From: Fictibacillus sp. BK138
Lineage (GTDB): Bacteria; Bacillota; Bacilli; Bacillales; Fictibacillaceae
DNA length: 64,000 nucleotides
Reading direction: 5' to 3'
NCBI RefSeq assembly: GCF_004216955.1
Contig: NZ_SGXL01000001.1
Location: forward strand, 2,135,413 to 2,199,412
Positions 55,534 to 64,000 of the stretch are shown one piece after another. Position 1 is the first letter of the stretch; each line of letters opens with the position of its first letter. The translations under genes and the position numbers were made by a program. The notes below the pieces were generated by a model, which was not told where the DNA came from, made no database searches, and saw only the letters and a program-made list of their open reading frames with translations.

Positions 55534-55617
55534 ATGAAAAAGAAATTACGTTTATTAAAGAAATTTAAAAAGTGGGTAAAACTACAAAACAATAACGGAA
55601 AACTCATACTTAGCTAA
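55534..55617 (+). CDS. Candidate 27-residue basic microprotein
   Basis: MKKKLRLLKKFKKWVKLQNN followed by NGKLILS: 10 of 27 residues are Lys or Arg and none is acidic. The first 17 residues can form an amphipathic helix with Leu/Phe/Trp/Val on one face. CGGAGGGCAATAA is a strong, well-placed ribosome binding site. No terminator is clear after it. It is not a domain I recognise; cationic toxin-, antimicrobial- or nucleic-acid-binding-like peptides all fit. The rest of the 522 bp gap (55271-55792) holds copy G and the rpoY promoter. Confidence 0.5.
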   Translation: MKKKLRLLKKFKKWVKLQNNNGKLILS

Positions 55618-55739
55618 TAAACCATTTTTAATGTCATTATAAGGGTAAAAGTCTCATTCCGAACAGTAATTATTTTTCTCTTTTCATTATCAAAAACGAA
55701 GAGTAATGAAAAACACATGAAAAACATGTCACTTTCCTT

Positions 55740-55745
55740 TATAAT
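55740..55745 (+). promoter_or_regulatory. -10 element upstream of rpoY
   Basis: A perfect TATAAT lies 48 nt upstream of the rpoY ATG; the -35 region is weak (ATGAAA at 17 nt). Confidence 0.45.
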
Positions 55746-55792
55746 AGAACGAAGATACTCAAATACTATAGACCGGTAAGGAGACATGAAAC

Positions 55793-56002
55793 ATGATTTT
55801 CAAAGTATTTTTTCAAACAAGCTTAACTGAGGTACCTATTCGTGAACATACACAAACGGTTTACGTAGAAGCAGAAACTATAAATGATGTTCGTAAAAAA
55901 CTAGCTGATCGCAAGTACAATATTGAATACATACAAGAAATTAACGGTAAATTTCTTGAGTATGAAAAAGAAACGAACTCATTGGAATTGGAGAATGTGT
56001 AA
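55793..56002 (+). CDS. rpoY: RNA polymerase epsilon subunit RpoY (YkzG)
   Basis: A 69-residue small RNA polymerase subunit of Firmicutes (IFKVFFQTSLTEVPIREHTQ, then YVEAETINDVRKKLADRKYN). It binds near the secondary side of the core enzyme, and its gene precedes rnjA in B. subtilis. GGTAAGGAGACATGAAAC precedes the start. The rnjA ATG is 3 nt after its stop codon. Confidence 0.95.
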   Translation: MIFKVFFQTSLTEVPIREHTQTVYVEAETINDVRKKLADRKYNIEYIQEINGKFLEYEKETNSLELENV

Positions 56003-56005
56003 CAT

Positions 56006-57676
56006 ATGAAATTTGTAAAAAATCATCAAGCCGCCGTTTTCGCCCTCGGTGGTTTAGGGGAAATAGGCAAAAATACGTATGCCGTTCAATTTCAGGATGA
56101 AATTATCCTTATCGATGCAGGAATTAAATTTCCTGAAGATGAACTGCTTGGAATTGATTACGTAATCCCTGATTACACCTACCTAGTTAAAAACGAGGAA
56201 AAAATTAAAGGACTCTTCATCACTCATGGACATGAAGATCATATCGGTGGAATCCCTTACCTGCTTCGGCAAGTAAATATTCCAATCTATGGCGGTAAAC
56301 TCGCACTTGCACTTATTAAAAACAAATTAGAAGAGCATGGTTTGCTCCGCAGTACCCAGCTGCACGAAATCACCGAAGACGATGTGATTAAGTTCAGAAA
56401 AACGTCTGTCAGTTTCTTCAGAACAACTCACAGTATTCCTGACGCTTACGGAATCGTAGTGAAGACACCACCAGGAAATATCGTTCATACTGGTGACTTT
56501 AAATTCGATTTTACGCCGGTAGGAGAACCTGCGAACATTACGAAAATGGCTGAGATCGGTAAAGAAGGTGTACTTTGCTTGCTTTCCGACAGCACCAATA
56601 GTGAAGTTCCTGGTTTTACATTATCTGAAAGACGTGTTGGCGAGAGCATCCAGGATATCTTCAGAAAAATGGAAGGACGAGTTATTTTCGCTACATTCGC
56701 TTCCAATATTCATAGATTGCAGCAGGTTGTAGAAGCTTCTGTAGCCAACAACCGTAAAATCGCTGTATTTGGACGAAGCATGGATTCAGCCATCACAGTT
56801 GGGCAAGAACTTGGATTCATAAAAGCACCTAAGAACACATTCGTTGACGCGAATCAAATCAACCGCCTTCCAGATAATCAGGTAACCATTCTTTGTACCG
56901 GAAGCCAAGGAGAGCCAATGGCGGCACTTTCAAGAATCGCTAACGGAACTCATCGCCAGATTCAAATCATTCCAGGAGATACGGTTGTATTCTCTTCTTC
57001 ACCTATTCCTGGCAACGCTCTCAGCGTAAGTAAGACAATCAATCAATTATATCGCGCCGGTGCTGAAGTTATTCATGGTTCACTTAATGATATTCACACC
57101 TCAGGTCACGGCGGACAGCAAGAACAAAAATTAATGCTTCGTTTAATGAAGCCTAAATACTTCCTTCCGATCCATGGTGAGTACAGAATGCTGAAAATGC
57201 ATACTAAACTTGCTGCTGATTGTGATGTACCGCCGCAAAATTCCTTTATTATGGATAACGGCGAAGTATTAGCTCTTTCTCAAAACGATGCTATGATTGC
57301 TGGAAAAATACCTTCTGGCTCTGTATATGTAGACGGAAGCGGGATTGGCGATATCGGAAACATCGTACTCCGCGACCGCAAGATTCTTTCAGAAGAAGGG
57401 CTTGTTGTTGTCGTTGTAAGTATGGATATGAAGGAATTCACAATAGAAGCAGGTCCAGACATTATATCTCGTGGATTTGTATATATGCGTGAATCGGGTG
57501 ATCTTATCCATGATGCTCAAAGTTTGTTAAGCAAGCATCTACAGAACATCATGAGCGAAAAACGCACGACTCAATGGTCTGAAATTAAGAATGAAATTAC
57601 AGACACATTAGCACCGTTCTTATACGAAAAAACAAAAAGACGTCCTATGATCCTGCCGATCATTATGGAAATCTAA
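56006..57676 (+). CDS. rnjA: Ribonuclease J1
   Basis: A 556-residue beta-CASP metallo-beta-lactamase RNase, with 5'-exonuclease and endonuclease activity, central to mRNA decay and rRNA maturation. The metal site HGHEDHIGG is at 74-82, with further ligands in [12 protein letters not shown] and VHTGDFKFD; the beta-CASP motifs include [11 protein letters not shown] and the C-terminal [11 protein letters not shown]...PIHGEYRML. It is co-transcribed with rpoY. Sharing a window with sr1P is of interest because SR1P links GapA to RNase J1 in B. subtilis. Confidence 0.98.
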   Translation: MKFVKNHQAAVFALGGLGEIGKNTYAVQFQDEIILIDAGIKFPEDELLGIDYVIPDYTYLVKNEEKIKGLFITHGHEDHIGGIPYLLRQVNIPIYGGKLALALIKNKLEEHGLLRSTQLHEITEDDVIKFRKTSVSFFRTTHSIPDAYGIVVKTPPGNIVHTGDFKFDFTPVGEPANITKMAEIGKEGVLCLLSDSTNSEVPGFTLSERRVGESIQDIFRKMEGRVIFATFASNIHRLQQVVEASVANNRKIAVFGRSMDSAITVGQELGFIKAPKNTFVDANQINRLPDNQVTILCTGSQGEPMAALSRIANGTHRQIQIIPGDTVVFSSSPIPGNALSVSKTINQLYRAGAEVIHGSLNDIHTSGHGGQQEQKLMLRLMKPKYFLPIHGEYRMLKMHTKLAADCDVPPQNSFIMDNGEVLALSQNDAMIAGKIPSGSVYVDGSGIGDIGNIVLRDRKILSEEGLVVVVVSMDMKEFTIEAGPDIISRGFVYMRESGDLIHDAQSLLSKHLQNIMSEKRTTQWSEIKNEITDTLAPFLYEKTKRRPMILPIIMEI

Positions 57677-57681
57677 TAAAC

Positions 57682-57720
57682 AAAAACCGTTATCCCTTTT
57701 TAGAGGGAAACGGTTTTTTA
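57682..57720. terminator. Bidirectional terminator between rnjA and ktrC
   Basis: AAAAACCGTT-TCCCTTTTTAGAGGGA-AACGGTTTTTT, a two-part stem with A/T runs; the ktrC stop codon lies at its edge. Confidence 0.88.
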
Positions 57721-58383
57721 TTCTTCATTTGCCATTTGTTTTTCTAAACGGTTAATATCTTTATCTCCACCGATCACGATTAAAACATCGCCTTGTCTTA
57801 TAGACTGATCAGCTTGCGGGGAGACATAGATATCCTTTCCCCTTTTCACAGCTACAACGTTACATCCAAACCTTGCACGTATATCTAGGTCAATTAAAGT
57901 TTTTCCGTCCATTTTTTGAGTTGCTACCAGCTCTACGATACTATGTTCATCTGATAACTCCAAATAATCCAACACATTATTAGAAACAATCTGATGAGCA
58001 ATACGGACACCCATGTCTCTCTCCGGATGAATAATCTTATCTGCTCCAATTTTCCGCAAAACTTTTTCGTGATAATCGTTTTGGGCTTTTACTGTGATTT
58101 TTTCAACACCAATCTCTTTCAAAATCAGTGTAGTCAGTATACTGGATTGAAGATTATCACCTATTGCAACAACAACATGCTGAAAATTGCGTATCCCTAG
58201 ACTTTTTAATACACCTTCATCTGTCGAATCTGCAATAACTGCATGTGTAACGATATTAGAAAATTCGTTTACACGGTCCTCATCAATATCAATTGCTAAG
58301 ACTTCCATGCCTTGATCTGACAAAGCTTTGCACATGCTTCCCCCGAAACGTCCCAGACCAATTACAGCAAATTGTTTTTTCAA
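57718..58383 (-). CDS. ktrC: KtrC, regulatory subunit of a K+ uptake system (RCK domain)
   Basis: A 221-residue cytoplasmic protein with RCK_N (about 1-130; FAVIGLGRFGGSMCKALSDQ, a Rossmann fold that binds ATP/ADP) and RCK_C (about 135-221), which binds c-di-AMP in relatives. It gates a KtrB/KtrD-type membrane subunit not encoded here. TTG 58383 lies 8 nt after GGAG and gives the exact length of B. subtilis KtrC (221 aa). Confidence 0.92.
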   Translation of the reverse strand: MKKQFAVIGLGRFGGSMCKALSDQGMEVLAIDIDEDRVNEFSNIVTHAVIADSTDEGVLKSLGIRNFQHVVVAIGDNLQSSILTTLILKEIGVEKITVKAQNDYHEKVLRKIGADKIIHPERDMGVRIAHQIVSNNVLDYLELSDEHSIVELVATQKMDGKTLIDLDIRARFGCNVVAVKRGKDIYVSPQADQSIRQGDVLIVIGGDKDINRLEKQMANEE

Positions 58384-58529
58384 TGAATTCACTCCATTTC
58401 CCGTTCTAGCCTTATTTTACCATATATTATTCATTTCAAAACACAGCTTAAAAGCATCATATGTATTTCATTTATAAAGGAAACTTCTATAAACATTTTC
58501 TAAAAACCTGCTTGAAAATTTAACTATAG

Positions 58530-58563
58530 AAAAATAACCCAAGAACATTGTCCTGGGTTATTC
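58530..58563 (-). terminator. Terminator of the peroxiredoxin gene
   Basis: AATAACCCAGGAC...TTCTTGGGTTATT with a T run on the minus strand. Confidence 0.8.
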
Positions 58564-58578
58564 GAATAGATCTAATTA

Positions 58579-59127
58579 TTAAACTTCTAGAGTTTTTTGT
58601 CCTGGCTTCCAGTTTGCTGGGCAAAGTCCGCCTGTTTGAAGTGCTTGAAGTACACGCAATGTTTCTTCAACGTCACGTCCGATGTTGTTGTGGTTAACAA
58701 CAGAGTACATCAATTCACCTTCTGGAGAAATGATGAAAAGACCACGAAGCGCGATACCTTCTTCTTCAATAAGAACACCGTAGTCACGTGCTACTGTGTG
58801 GTTAGTATCTGCTGCCAATGCATATTTCAACTCTCCAAGACCGTTCATATCACGTGGAGTGTTGATCCATGCTTTGTGTGTGTGAATTGTATCAGTAGAA
58901 ACACCGATAACCTCAGCATCAAGATCTTCGAATTCATCAAAACGATCGCTTAAAGATGTAATTTCTGTAGGGCATACAAAAGTGAAGTCCATTGGATAGA
59001 AATAAAGAACAGTCCACTTGTCATTCTTCATGTTCTCTTCAAGACTTACTTTTCCAAATTCTTTATTTGGTAATACTGCATCCATTTCAAATCGAGGTGC
59101 TTGTTTTGCTACCATACGTTCTGCCAT
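58579..59127 (-). CDS. ykuU: 2-Cys peroxiredoxin (YkuU-type)
   Basis: A 182-residue typical 2-Cys peroxiredoxin that reduces peroxides with thioredoxin. The peroxidatic Cys52 is in DFTFVCPTEITSLSDRF and the resolving Cys169 in GGLCPANWKPGQ. ATG 59127 follows GGAGGGATTTTTACCT; the open frame upstream has no start signal. A near-perfect sigma-A promoter lies 43-71 nt upstream. Single gene. Confidence 0.94.
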   Translation of the reverse strand: MAERMVAKQAPRFEMDAVLPNKEFGKVSLEENMKNDKWTVLYFYPMDFTFVCPTEITSLSDRFDEFEDLDAEVIGVSTDTIHTHKAWINTPRDMNGLGELKYALAADTNHTVARDYGVLIEEEGIALRGLFIISPEGELMYSVVNHNNIGRDVEETLRVLQALQTGGLCPANWKPGQKTLEV

Positions 59128-59169
59128 AGGTAAAAATCCCTCCAAAAAACTAATTTTTTTACATGTGTA

Positions 59170-59198
59170 ATTATAGTACAAGCCTTATTTTTAGTCAA
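59170..59198 (-). promoter_or_regulatory. Sigma-A promoter of the peroxiredoxin gene
   Basis: On the minus strand: -35 TTGACT (59193-59198), 17 nt spacer, -10 TATAAT (59170-59175), one mismatch from consensus. An AT-rich stretch follows upstream (59199-59222). Confidence 0.85.
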
Positions 59199-59379
59199 TA
59201 TTAAATAATAATTAATTTAAATAAGGTTCTTGTCCCCACTTTTTAATTTCTCCTTAATCATAGCAAGTTAAACGTAAAATGTGAAATCATCCGCTCAAAA
59301 TTACATGTTTACATTCTCAATAACAGTGTTTAAATTGAGGATTGCTTGGGAAATCATACATTAAGGAGGTGTATTTTTT

Positions 59380-59583
59380 ATGCCGTATGATTCATTGAAA
59401 GATCTACCCGAAAGAGTCAGGGATAACCTCCCTCATCACGGTCAGGAAATCTATAAAGAAGCATTCAACTCTGCACTCGAAGAATATAAAGAAGAAGAAA
59501 CAGCGCATAAAGTCGCATGGAGTGCCGTTAAGAACAAATATAAAAAAGACGATAATGGCAAATGGAAAAGCAAAGACTCCTGA
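59380..59583 (+). CDS. ChaB-family protein
   Basis: A 67-residue protein of the ChaB family: MPYDSLKDLPERVRDNLPHH, then GQEIYKEAFNSALEEYK and EETAHKVAWSAVKNKY. The family is named after a gene near the E. coli cation transporter ChaA; its biochemical role is unclear. AAGGAGGTGTATTTTTT precedes the ATG. The stop codon lies inside the terminator shared with the CNNM gene. Confidence 0.9.
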   Translation: MPYDSLKDLPERVRDNLPHHGQEIYKEAFNSALEEYKEEETAHKVAWSAVKNKYKKDDNGKWKSKDS

Positions 59584-59603
59584 TTCATCTCAGGAGTCTT
59601 TAT
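59574..59603. terminator. Bidirectional terminator at the end of chaB
   Basis: AGACTCCTGA-TTCATC-TCAGGAGTCT followed by TTAT; it includes the chaB stop codon and ends 3' of the CNNM gene's stop codon. Confidence 0.75.
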
Positions 59604-60912
59604 CTTTGAGTTCATCAAGTTCTGAATCAGGTAATTTTTCGATACCTATTTTCTTTATCTGTCTGCCTTCTAAATCTAAAATCGTGAACCGGTAGCTCTC
59701 ATAATTAAATGAGTGCTCTTTTTCTAAATCGATGGATCTGGTTAAAACCCACCCACCAATTGTATCGATTTCCCTGTTATCGATATCCAGTGCAAACATA
59801 TCGTTAATTTGTGAAAGCAGTACTTTTCCATCTACAACTGTTTTGTCTTTTGAAATCTGCTGAATTTCAGGTTCTTCGTCAACATCAAATTCATCTCTGA
59901 TTTCCCCTACAATTTCTTCTAAGATATCTTCTACCGTAACGATACCCGCAGTACCGCCGTATTCATCAACTAAAACAGCCATATGCGTCTGATCTTTTTG
60001 CATTTTTACGAGTAATTTTTGAATAGGTATCGTTTCATGAACTGTGATGATAGGACGAATATAATCATTCAGTTCAAACTGCTGATTACTAAAATGTTCA
60101 TTAAAAAATTCTTTAATATTAACAAGGCCTACAATGTGATCTTTGTCTTCTTTTCCTACAGGGTACCTTGTGAATTTTTCTTCGCGCATGATGGCTAAGT
60201 TCTCTTCACACGTATTTTCTAAAAACAAACAGACCATCTCTGTTCTGGGTATCATAATTTCTTTTGCTATTCGATCATCAAACTCAAAGATCCGATTCAC
60301 ATACCGATATTCAGACTGATTGATCTCTCCGCCTTGAAGGCTTTCAGAAAGGATTAGCCTTAGTTCTTCTTCTGTATGTACAACCTCATGCTCACTTGCT
60401 GGACTGATTCCAAATAAACGCGTAAGCAAGTTCGCGGATCCATTCAGCAAGAAAATAAACGGGTACATGATTTTGTAAAACATAATAATCGGTTTAGCTG
60501 TAGCAAGGCTTATGGCTTCAGCCTTTTGAATCGCCACCGTTTTTGGTGCGAGTTCACCTAAAACAACATGAAGGAATGTAATAAGAAAAAAGGCAATTGA
60601 AAATGATAACGTGTGGGTTAACGCTTCAGTTAAGCCGGCATTTTCAAAAAGCGGTCTTAGAAATATTTCAACAGTCGGCTCCCCAAGCCAACCTAGACCT
60701 AATGCAGTAATCGTTATGCCAAGCTGGCAGGCTGAAAGATATCCATCCAGGTTTCCCAGCACTTTCTGAGAGGCTAAGGCTTTACTGTTTCCTTCTGATG
60801 CTAAATGGTCAATCCGCGTCTTTCGGACTTTTACGATTGCAAATTCGGTGACAACGAAAAACGCGGTTAGAATGATGAGTAAAATGATCATGAGTACATT
60901 TAAGATTGGCAT
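59590..60912 (-). CDS. CNNM/CorC-type membrane protein (DUF21-CBS-CorC)
   Basis: A 440-residue protein with an N-terminal DUF21 membrane domain (four helices, about 1-190; ACQLGITITALGLGWLGEP), a CBS pair (about 205-330; IMIPRTEMVCL, MAVLVDEYGGTAGIVTVEDI) and a C-terminal CorC_HlyC domain (about 345-425). Bacterial relatives such as MpfA export Mg2+; the old label hemolysin is not supported. GGGGAGGATCTT precedes the ATG. Confidence 0.92.
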   Translation of the reverse strand: MPILNVLMIILLIILTAFFVVTEFAIVKVRKTRIDHLASEGNSKALASQKVLGNLDGYLSACQLGITITALGLGWLGEPTVEIFLRPLFENAGLTEALTHTLSFSIAFFLITFLHVVLGELAPKTVAIQKAEAISLATAKPIIMFYKIMYPFIFLLNGSANLLTRLFGISPASEHEVVHTEEELRLILSESLQGGEINQSEYRYVNRIFEFDDRIAKEIMIPRTEMVCLFLENTCEENLAIMREEKFTRYPVGKEDKDHIVGLVNIKEFFNEHFSNQQFELNDYIRPIITVHETIPIQKLLVKMQKDQTHMAVLVDEYGGTAGIVTVEDILEEIVGEIRDEFDVDEEPEIQQISKDKTVVDGKVLLSQINDMFALDIDNREIDTIGGWVLTRSIDLEKEHSFNYESYRFTILDLEGRQIKKIGIEKLPDSELDELKDKDS

Positions 60913-60995
60913 AAGATCCTCCCCATCTTTTATTCACACAAGATTTTATTAAGATTGCTCAACTATTTCCCTTTTCAAACTTACACTAAACAGAA

Positions 60996-61021
60996 ATAAA
61001 GGGGCAGCATGGCTGTCCCCG
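60996..61021 (-). terminator. Terminator of ykuS
   Basis: GGGGACAGC-CAT-GCTGCCCC (one mismatch) followed by TTTATTTC on the minus strand. Confidence 0.7.
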
Positions 61022-61027
61022 GGAATG

Positions 61028-61273
61028 CTATTGTTGTAATCTGCTTTCAACAGCCTGACACACTTCATCTGCTGACATACCATGAGCGTTCAAAACGGAC
61101 CCTTGAGTCACCGCGTTTTGCATGCCCATAACATTCTCGTCCTGTCCGGAAATTACACAGCAATCACAGCCGTTTGCATCTTGTTCCTGACGAAGTTCCA
61201 CAACTTCATGTCCTGCAGCTCTTAGAGCATCAGAAACATTCGTTAATGATTGTTCAACACCAATTCTAGCCAT
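61028..61273 (-). CDS. ykuS: YkuS, UPF0180 family protein
   Basis: An 81-residue protein with the family's hallmark [20 protein letters not shown] (about 30-49). Its size equals B. subtilis YkuS. The function is unknown; the CxCC motif suggests metal or redox chemistry, which is inference. GGAGGTGGGAAT precedes the ATG. Confidence 0.92.
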   Translation of the reverse strand: MARIGVEQSLTNVSDALRAAGHEVVELRQEQDANGCDCCVISGQDENVMGMQNAVTQGSVLNAHGMSADEVCQAVESRLQQ

Positions 61274-61415
61274 ATTCCCACCTCCTTACTTTTGTTAATG
61301 TTTCCAACTCAGAGAGGGAATATGTAATGAACGGTTCATGGAATCGCTTCATGATGTGGGCGGCCATTAATGTCGAATTATAGGCAGGTGTGTCGACTCG
61401 TGGATAAACCGCTAA

Positions 61416-61499
61416 AACTTTTGGGTTGAGGCATCAAATTTTTGGATTGAGGGCTGAAACTTTTGGATTGGCCGCAAAAACTTTTGGATTAGCAGCTCA
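61416..61499. repeat. Four tandem units with an exact 21 bp period between ykuS and ykuR
   Basis: AAYTTTTGGRTT recurs at 61416, 61437, 61458 and 61479, exactly 21 bp apart, each followed by a variable 9 nt half (such as GAGGCATCA, GAGGGCTGA, GGCCGCAAA, AGCAGCTCA). A degenerate fifth unit starts at 61500. It is not a CRISPR (units too short, no spacers). Apart from the ykuR terminator nothing else is seen in the 293 bp gap. Confidence 0.8.
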
Positions 61500-61540
61500 A
61501 ATGAGTAGGTCTGAGCTATTTTGCTCTTTGAGGTGTAACA

Positions 61541-61565
61541 AAAAAACGGCCGCAGCGGCCGTTTT
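61541..61565 (-). terminator. Terminator of ykuR
   Basis: AAAACGGCCGC-A/T-GCGGCCGTTTT with T runs; the ykuR stop codon follows directly. Confidence 0.85.
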
Positions 61566-61566
61566 C

Positions 61567-62691
61567 CTAATTTCTATTCCCTTTAAAGGTGAAATATTGA
61601 ATTAAAAGGTCTACCGCATGTTGAATGGCTTCTTCTTGCGGCTTTAATTTTGAATGATGAAGACCAAATGGTGTATCCACTCCAAGCCAGAACATGAATC
61701 CTGGAATTTTTTCTAAAAAATATCCATAGTCTTCCCCTGTCATAGCTTCTTTACATTCAATAACATTCACAGTTCCTTGCTGTCTTACGAATTCCATGAA
61801 TTCTTTAGTCAATCCCGGTTCATTATCTACTTGACGATAATTCGAACCATAATCGATCACCGTCTCACAGTTAAAACCATGAGAAATACCTTCAACGAGA
61901 GCTTCAATGCGCTTTTTAACCTTCTCCATCGCTTCAGGAGACAACGTTCGGATTGTACCTTCGAGTCTTGCTTTTTCAGCGATGATATTTTGCTTTGTTC
62001 CACCAGTAATCTTACCGATCGTAACAACAGCTGAATCCAACGGATCAATATTACGCGAAACGATCGACTGCATCTGTGTAACAAGATGGCTTGCTGCGAC
62101 TACCATGTCATTGCTTAAATGTGGATAAGCAGCATGGCCGCCTTTTCCCGTTAGATCTATAAAAAGTTCTGACGTATTGGCAAACAGCAATCCTTCTTTT
62201 ACGGCGATGGTTCCAACCGGATACTCCGGGGCGATATGAAGCGCTGTTATCTGATCTGGCTTAAGCTGTTGAAACAGCTCACTCTCACGCATCGGCAATG
62301 CTCCACCCGGTCCTTCTTCTGCTGGCTGAAATATAAACAGCAGATGATCATCGAGTGGCTCTTCTGCAAAACGGGATAAAAGACCAAGGGCGACCGTCAT
62401 GTGAAGATCGTGTCCGCAAGCATGCATCAATCCATCGTGCGTGGAAGAAAATTCATATCCAGTTTCTTCAAAGATCGGAAGTCCATCCATGTCTGTACGA
62501 TAAGCAATCGTTTTTTCGGGATTTGTACCTTTCACTTTTACAAAGATACCCGTTTCCCACGTATGCACTTCCAGATTATCCTGTTTAAAAGTGGAGATGA
62601 GATCAAGCAGATACCTTTGAGTCTTAAATTCCTGAAAGCCAAGCTCCGGTATCCGGTGCAGGTCTTTTCTGATCTCAATCAATGGTTTCAT
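61567..62691 (-). CDS. ykuR: N-acetyl-diaminopimelate deacetylase
   Basis: A 374-residue M20-family amidohydrolase that removes the acetyl group in the acetylase branch of lysine/diaminopimelate synthesis. Metal ligands are visible in [15 protein letters not shown] (about 90-104), [10 protein letters not shown] and [19 protein letters not shown]. It follows dapH, which makes the acetylated intermediate; the 25 nt gap indicates an operon. ATG 62691 is preferred after AGGGGATGAG; GTG 62697 is also possible. Confidence 0.95.
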   Translation of the reverse strand: MKPLIEIRKDLHRIPELGFQEFKTQRYLLDLISTFKQDNLEVHTWETGIFVKVKGTNPEKTIAYRTDMDGLPIFEETGYEFSSTHDGLMHACGHDLHMTVALGLLSRFAEEPLDDHLLFIFQPAEEGPGGALPMRESELFQQLKPDQITALHIAPEYPVGTIAVKEGLLFANTSELFIDLTGKGGHAAYPHLSNDMVVAASHLVTQMQSIVSRNIDPLDSAVVTIGKITGGTKQNIIAEKARLEGTIRTLSPEAMEKVKKRIEALVEGISHGFNCETVIDYGSNYRQVDNEPGLTKEFMEFVRQQGTVNVIECKEAMTGEDYGYFLEKIPGFMFWLGVDTPFGLHHSKLKPQEEAIQHAVDLLIQYFTFKGNRN

Positions 62692-62716
62692 CTTCACTCA
62701 TCCCCTAAAGTTTTTA

Positions 62717-63433
62717 TTAGTCGTTTAATTGACGAAGTTCTTGTCTGATTTCTGTTTTTGATTTTGTTTTTTCATCGATCTTCTTAAGAACGCGTGCTGG
62801 TGTACCGCCAACAACTGTGTAAGGTTCAACATCTTCAATAACAATAGCACCTGCAGCAACAACTGCACCTTTTCCAACTGTAACACCTTCAAGTACAACT
62901 GCATTTGCTCCGATTACTACGTCGTCTTCAACAACAACCGGTTTAGCTGATGGAGGCTCAATAACTCCCGCTAAAACAGTACCGGCACCGATGTGGCAGT
63001 TCTTTCCTACTGTTGCACGTCCGCCTAGTACAACATTCATATCAATCATTGTGCCTTCACCGATTACTGAACCGATGTTAATGGAAGCACCCATCATGAT
63101 AACTGCGTTGTCACCGATCTCAACTTGATCACGGATGATCGCACCTGGTTCGATACGCGCTTTAATGTTCTTCATATCCAATAAAGGAATCGCTGAGTTG
63201 CGACGGTCATTTTCTACTACATAGTCTTCGATGCTGCTTTCGTTGGCGCGAATCGCAGCTTCGATGTCTTTCCACTCACCGAACAATACAGCTGTATTGC
63301 CTGAAGGAAATACTTTTGTTTCGCTTCCGAAATCTATATTGTCAAGATTTCCTTTTACATAAACTTTTACAGGTGTAGATTTTGTGCTGTTTTGAATAAA
63401 TGAAATAATCTCGTTTGCATCCATCATTTTCAT
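62717..63433 (-). CDS. dapH: Tetrahydrodipicolinate N-acetyltransferase
   Basis: A 238-residue left-handed beta-helix acyltransferase that acetylates tetrahydrodipicolinate, first step of the acetylase pathway to diaminopimelate. An N-terminal helical domain (about 1-75) is followed by hexapeptide repeats (about 85-200; [20 protein letters not shown], and [14 protein letters not shown]). ATG 63433 follows AAGGAGGACATAACAATT and begins [12 protein letters not shown], as in B. subtilis DapH. It forms an operon with ykuR. Confidence 0.96.
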   Translation of the reverse strand: MKMMDANEIISFIQNSTKSTPVKVYVKGNLDNIDFGSETKVFPSGNTAVLFGEWKDIEAAIRANESSIEDYVVENDRRNSAIPLLDMKNIKARIEPGAIIRDQVEIGDNAVIMMGASINIGSVIGEGTMIDMNVVLGGRATVGKNCHIGAGTVLAGVIEPPSAKPVVVEDDVVIGANAVVLEGVTVGKGAVVAAGAIVIEDVEPYTVVGGTPARVLKKIDEKTKSKTEIRQELRQLND

Positions 63434-63502
63434 AATTGTTATGTCCTCCTTAAAAGTCATTCTGTATTGTATTAAACCACTAAATATAGAAACATTCAAA
63501 CG

Positions 63503-64000
63503 TTATTCTTTTGTTAATTTCTGAATCAATTCCATAAACACGTTTACCTGTTTCAGTTCAGAACCCATACCATGATGAATGAGCCATGTATCTCTTTTTA
63601 GAACATTTCCTCTTTTATCAGTAAGGGGGATCTTAAATACCTCATCCTCAGGTCTGAGGCTGATCGATGGCAAAATGGCATAGCCGATTCCGTTCAATGC
63701 CATCTGTTTGCATGTTTCAATCTGATCCACTACGATCGTCTTTTGAGGAGTGGTCTTAAAGTGACTGTGCCACCAATCCTGAATCTCTTGATAATAAGTA
63801 GAGTGGCTTTTAAATTGTATAAAAGGCTTAGATGTTTCTGATAACTCTTCAATAGATGAAATCGACGTATCAACCAAGTATAGATGATCTGATAAAATAT
63901 GCTCTTTACTGCCGCGCCACTCAGGATTCCCGCGGACAATTCCTAAGTGAATTTTGTCTTCATACAGATGCTTGATGATCTCAGAACTCCAACCGGTAAT
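63503..64000 (-). CDS. ccpC: CcpC, LysR-family regulator of TCA-cycle genes (3' part)
   Basis: The frame is open from the window edge to the stop at 63503 (about 165 codons) and covers the effector domain of a LysR regulator; the DNA-binding N terminus lies outside. Stretches such as TGWSSEIIKHLYEDKIHLGI, VDQIETCKQMALNGIGYAIL and STYYQEIQDWWHSHFK closely match my memory of B. subtilis CcpC, the citrate-responsive repressor of citZ and citB. It is upstream of dapH on the same strand, as in B. subtilis. Confidence 0.9.
   Translation of the reverse strand: MTGWSSEIIKHLYEDKIHLGIVRGNPEWRGSKEHILSDHLYLVDTSISSIEELSETSKPFIQFKSHSTYYQEIQDWWHSHFKTTPQKTIVVDQIETCKQMALNGIGYAILPSISLRPEDEVFKIPLTDKRGNVLKRDTWLIHHGMGSELKQVNVFMELIQKLTKE

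Noticed and set aside
59199-59222. PerR box upstream of the peroxiredoxin promoter
   Set aside because: The stretch is AT-rich, but TTAATTATTATTTAA does not fit TTATAATNATTATAA; chance AT richness is enough to explain it.
59590-60912. Hemolysin label for the CNNM/CorC protein
   Set aside because: The DUF21-CBS-CorC architecture points to a cation (Mg2+) export role; there is no toxin feature.
61416-61510. CRISPR array
   Set aside because: The period is 21 bp with only a 12 bp conserved part and 9 bp variable halves; no leader or cas gene is present.

Overview
The window is ordinary core chromosome of a low-GC, endospore-forming member of the Bacillaceae. It carries sporulation genes (gerR, ylbJ), a caa3 cytochrome oxidase cluster, and gene order that follows Bacillus subtilis from ccpC/ykuR through pdh, speA, typA, ftsW, pyc and cta to the ylb genes, read here in reverse. 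By overall impression it resembles Fictibacillus or a near relative, but that is a guess from memory and not shown by the sequence. I see no prophage, insertion sequence, CRISPR array, rRNA or tRNA.

Layout: 1-2910 is an acyl-CoA carboxylase operon (biotin carboxylase, biotin carrier, carboxyltransferase cut by the window edge). 3077-18343 is the ylb block: ylbP, gerR, an enoyl-CoA-hydratase-like gene, rpmF-ylbN, tmcAL, ylbL-ylbK, ylbJ, coaD-rsmD, ylbG, ricF, ylbE-ylbD, ylbC, ylbB and ylbA. 19198-26409 holds ctaG-F-E-D-C-B (minus strand) and divergent ctaA. 26712-38405 holds pyc, ftsW, ylaN and ylaL to ylaF, with typA. 38562-46423 holds suhB, yktB, an FMN oxygenase, speA, the small peptide gene sr1P, two DUF genes and a BCCT transporter. 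46539-51453 is pdhABCD. 52007-64000 holds def, cstA, an EamA exporter, rpoY-rnjA, ktrC, a 2-Cys peroxiredoxin, chaB, a CNNM/CorC-type protein, ykuS, ykuR, dapH and the 3' part of ccpC.

The genes cover central carbon flow (pyruvate dehydrogenase, pyruvate carboxylase, CstA, CcpC, SR1P), respiration with heme A synthesis, cell-wall precursors (dapH, ykuR, ftsW), RNA decay (rnjA, ricF) and translation (rpmF, def, typA, tmcAL, rsmD). Strong candidate CcpA (cre) sites lie at the sr1P and cstA promoters, and weaker ones precede the carboxylase operon and the enoyl-CoA-hydratase-like gene.

The less ordinary content is intergenic. There are seven copies or remnants of a dispersed, MITE-like element with GTTGATT ends; three sets of tandem repeats with a 20 or 21 bp period (about two DNA turns); a structured RNA candidate upstream of rsmD (ylbH) whose only clear terminator faces away from rsmD; a perfect 14 bp inverted repeat around the gerR leader; a TetR-type operator candidate inside the carboxylase operon; and a 27-residue, strongly basic microprotein upstream of rpoY. 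Nothing here is a clear new multi-gene system; the RNA candidate, the repeats and the microprotein are the best leads.
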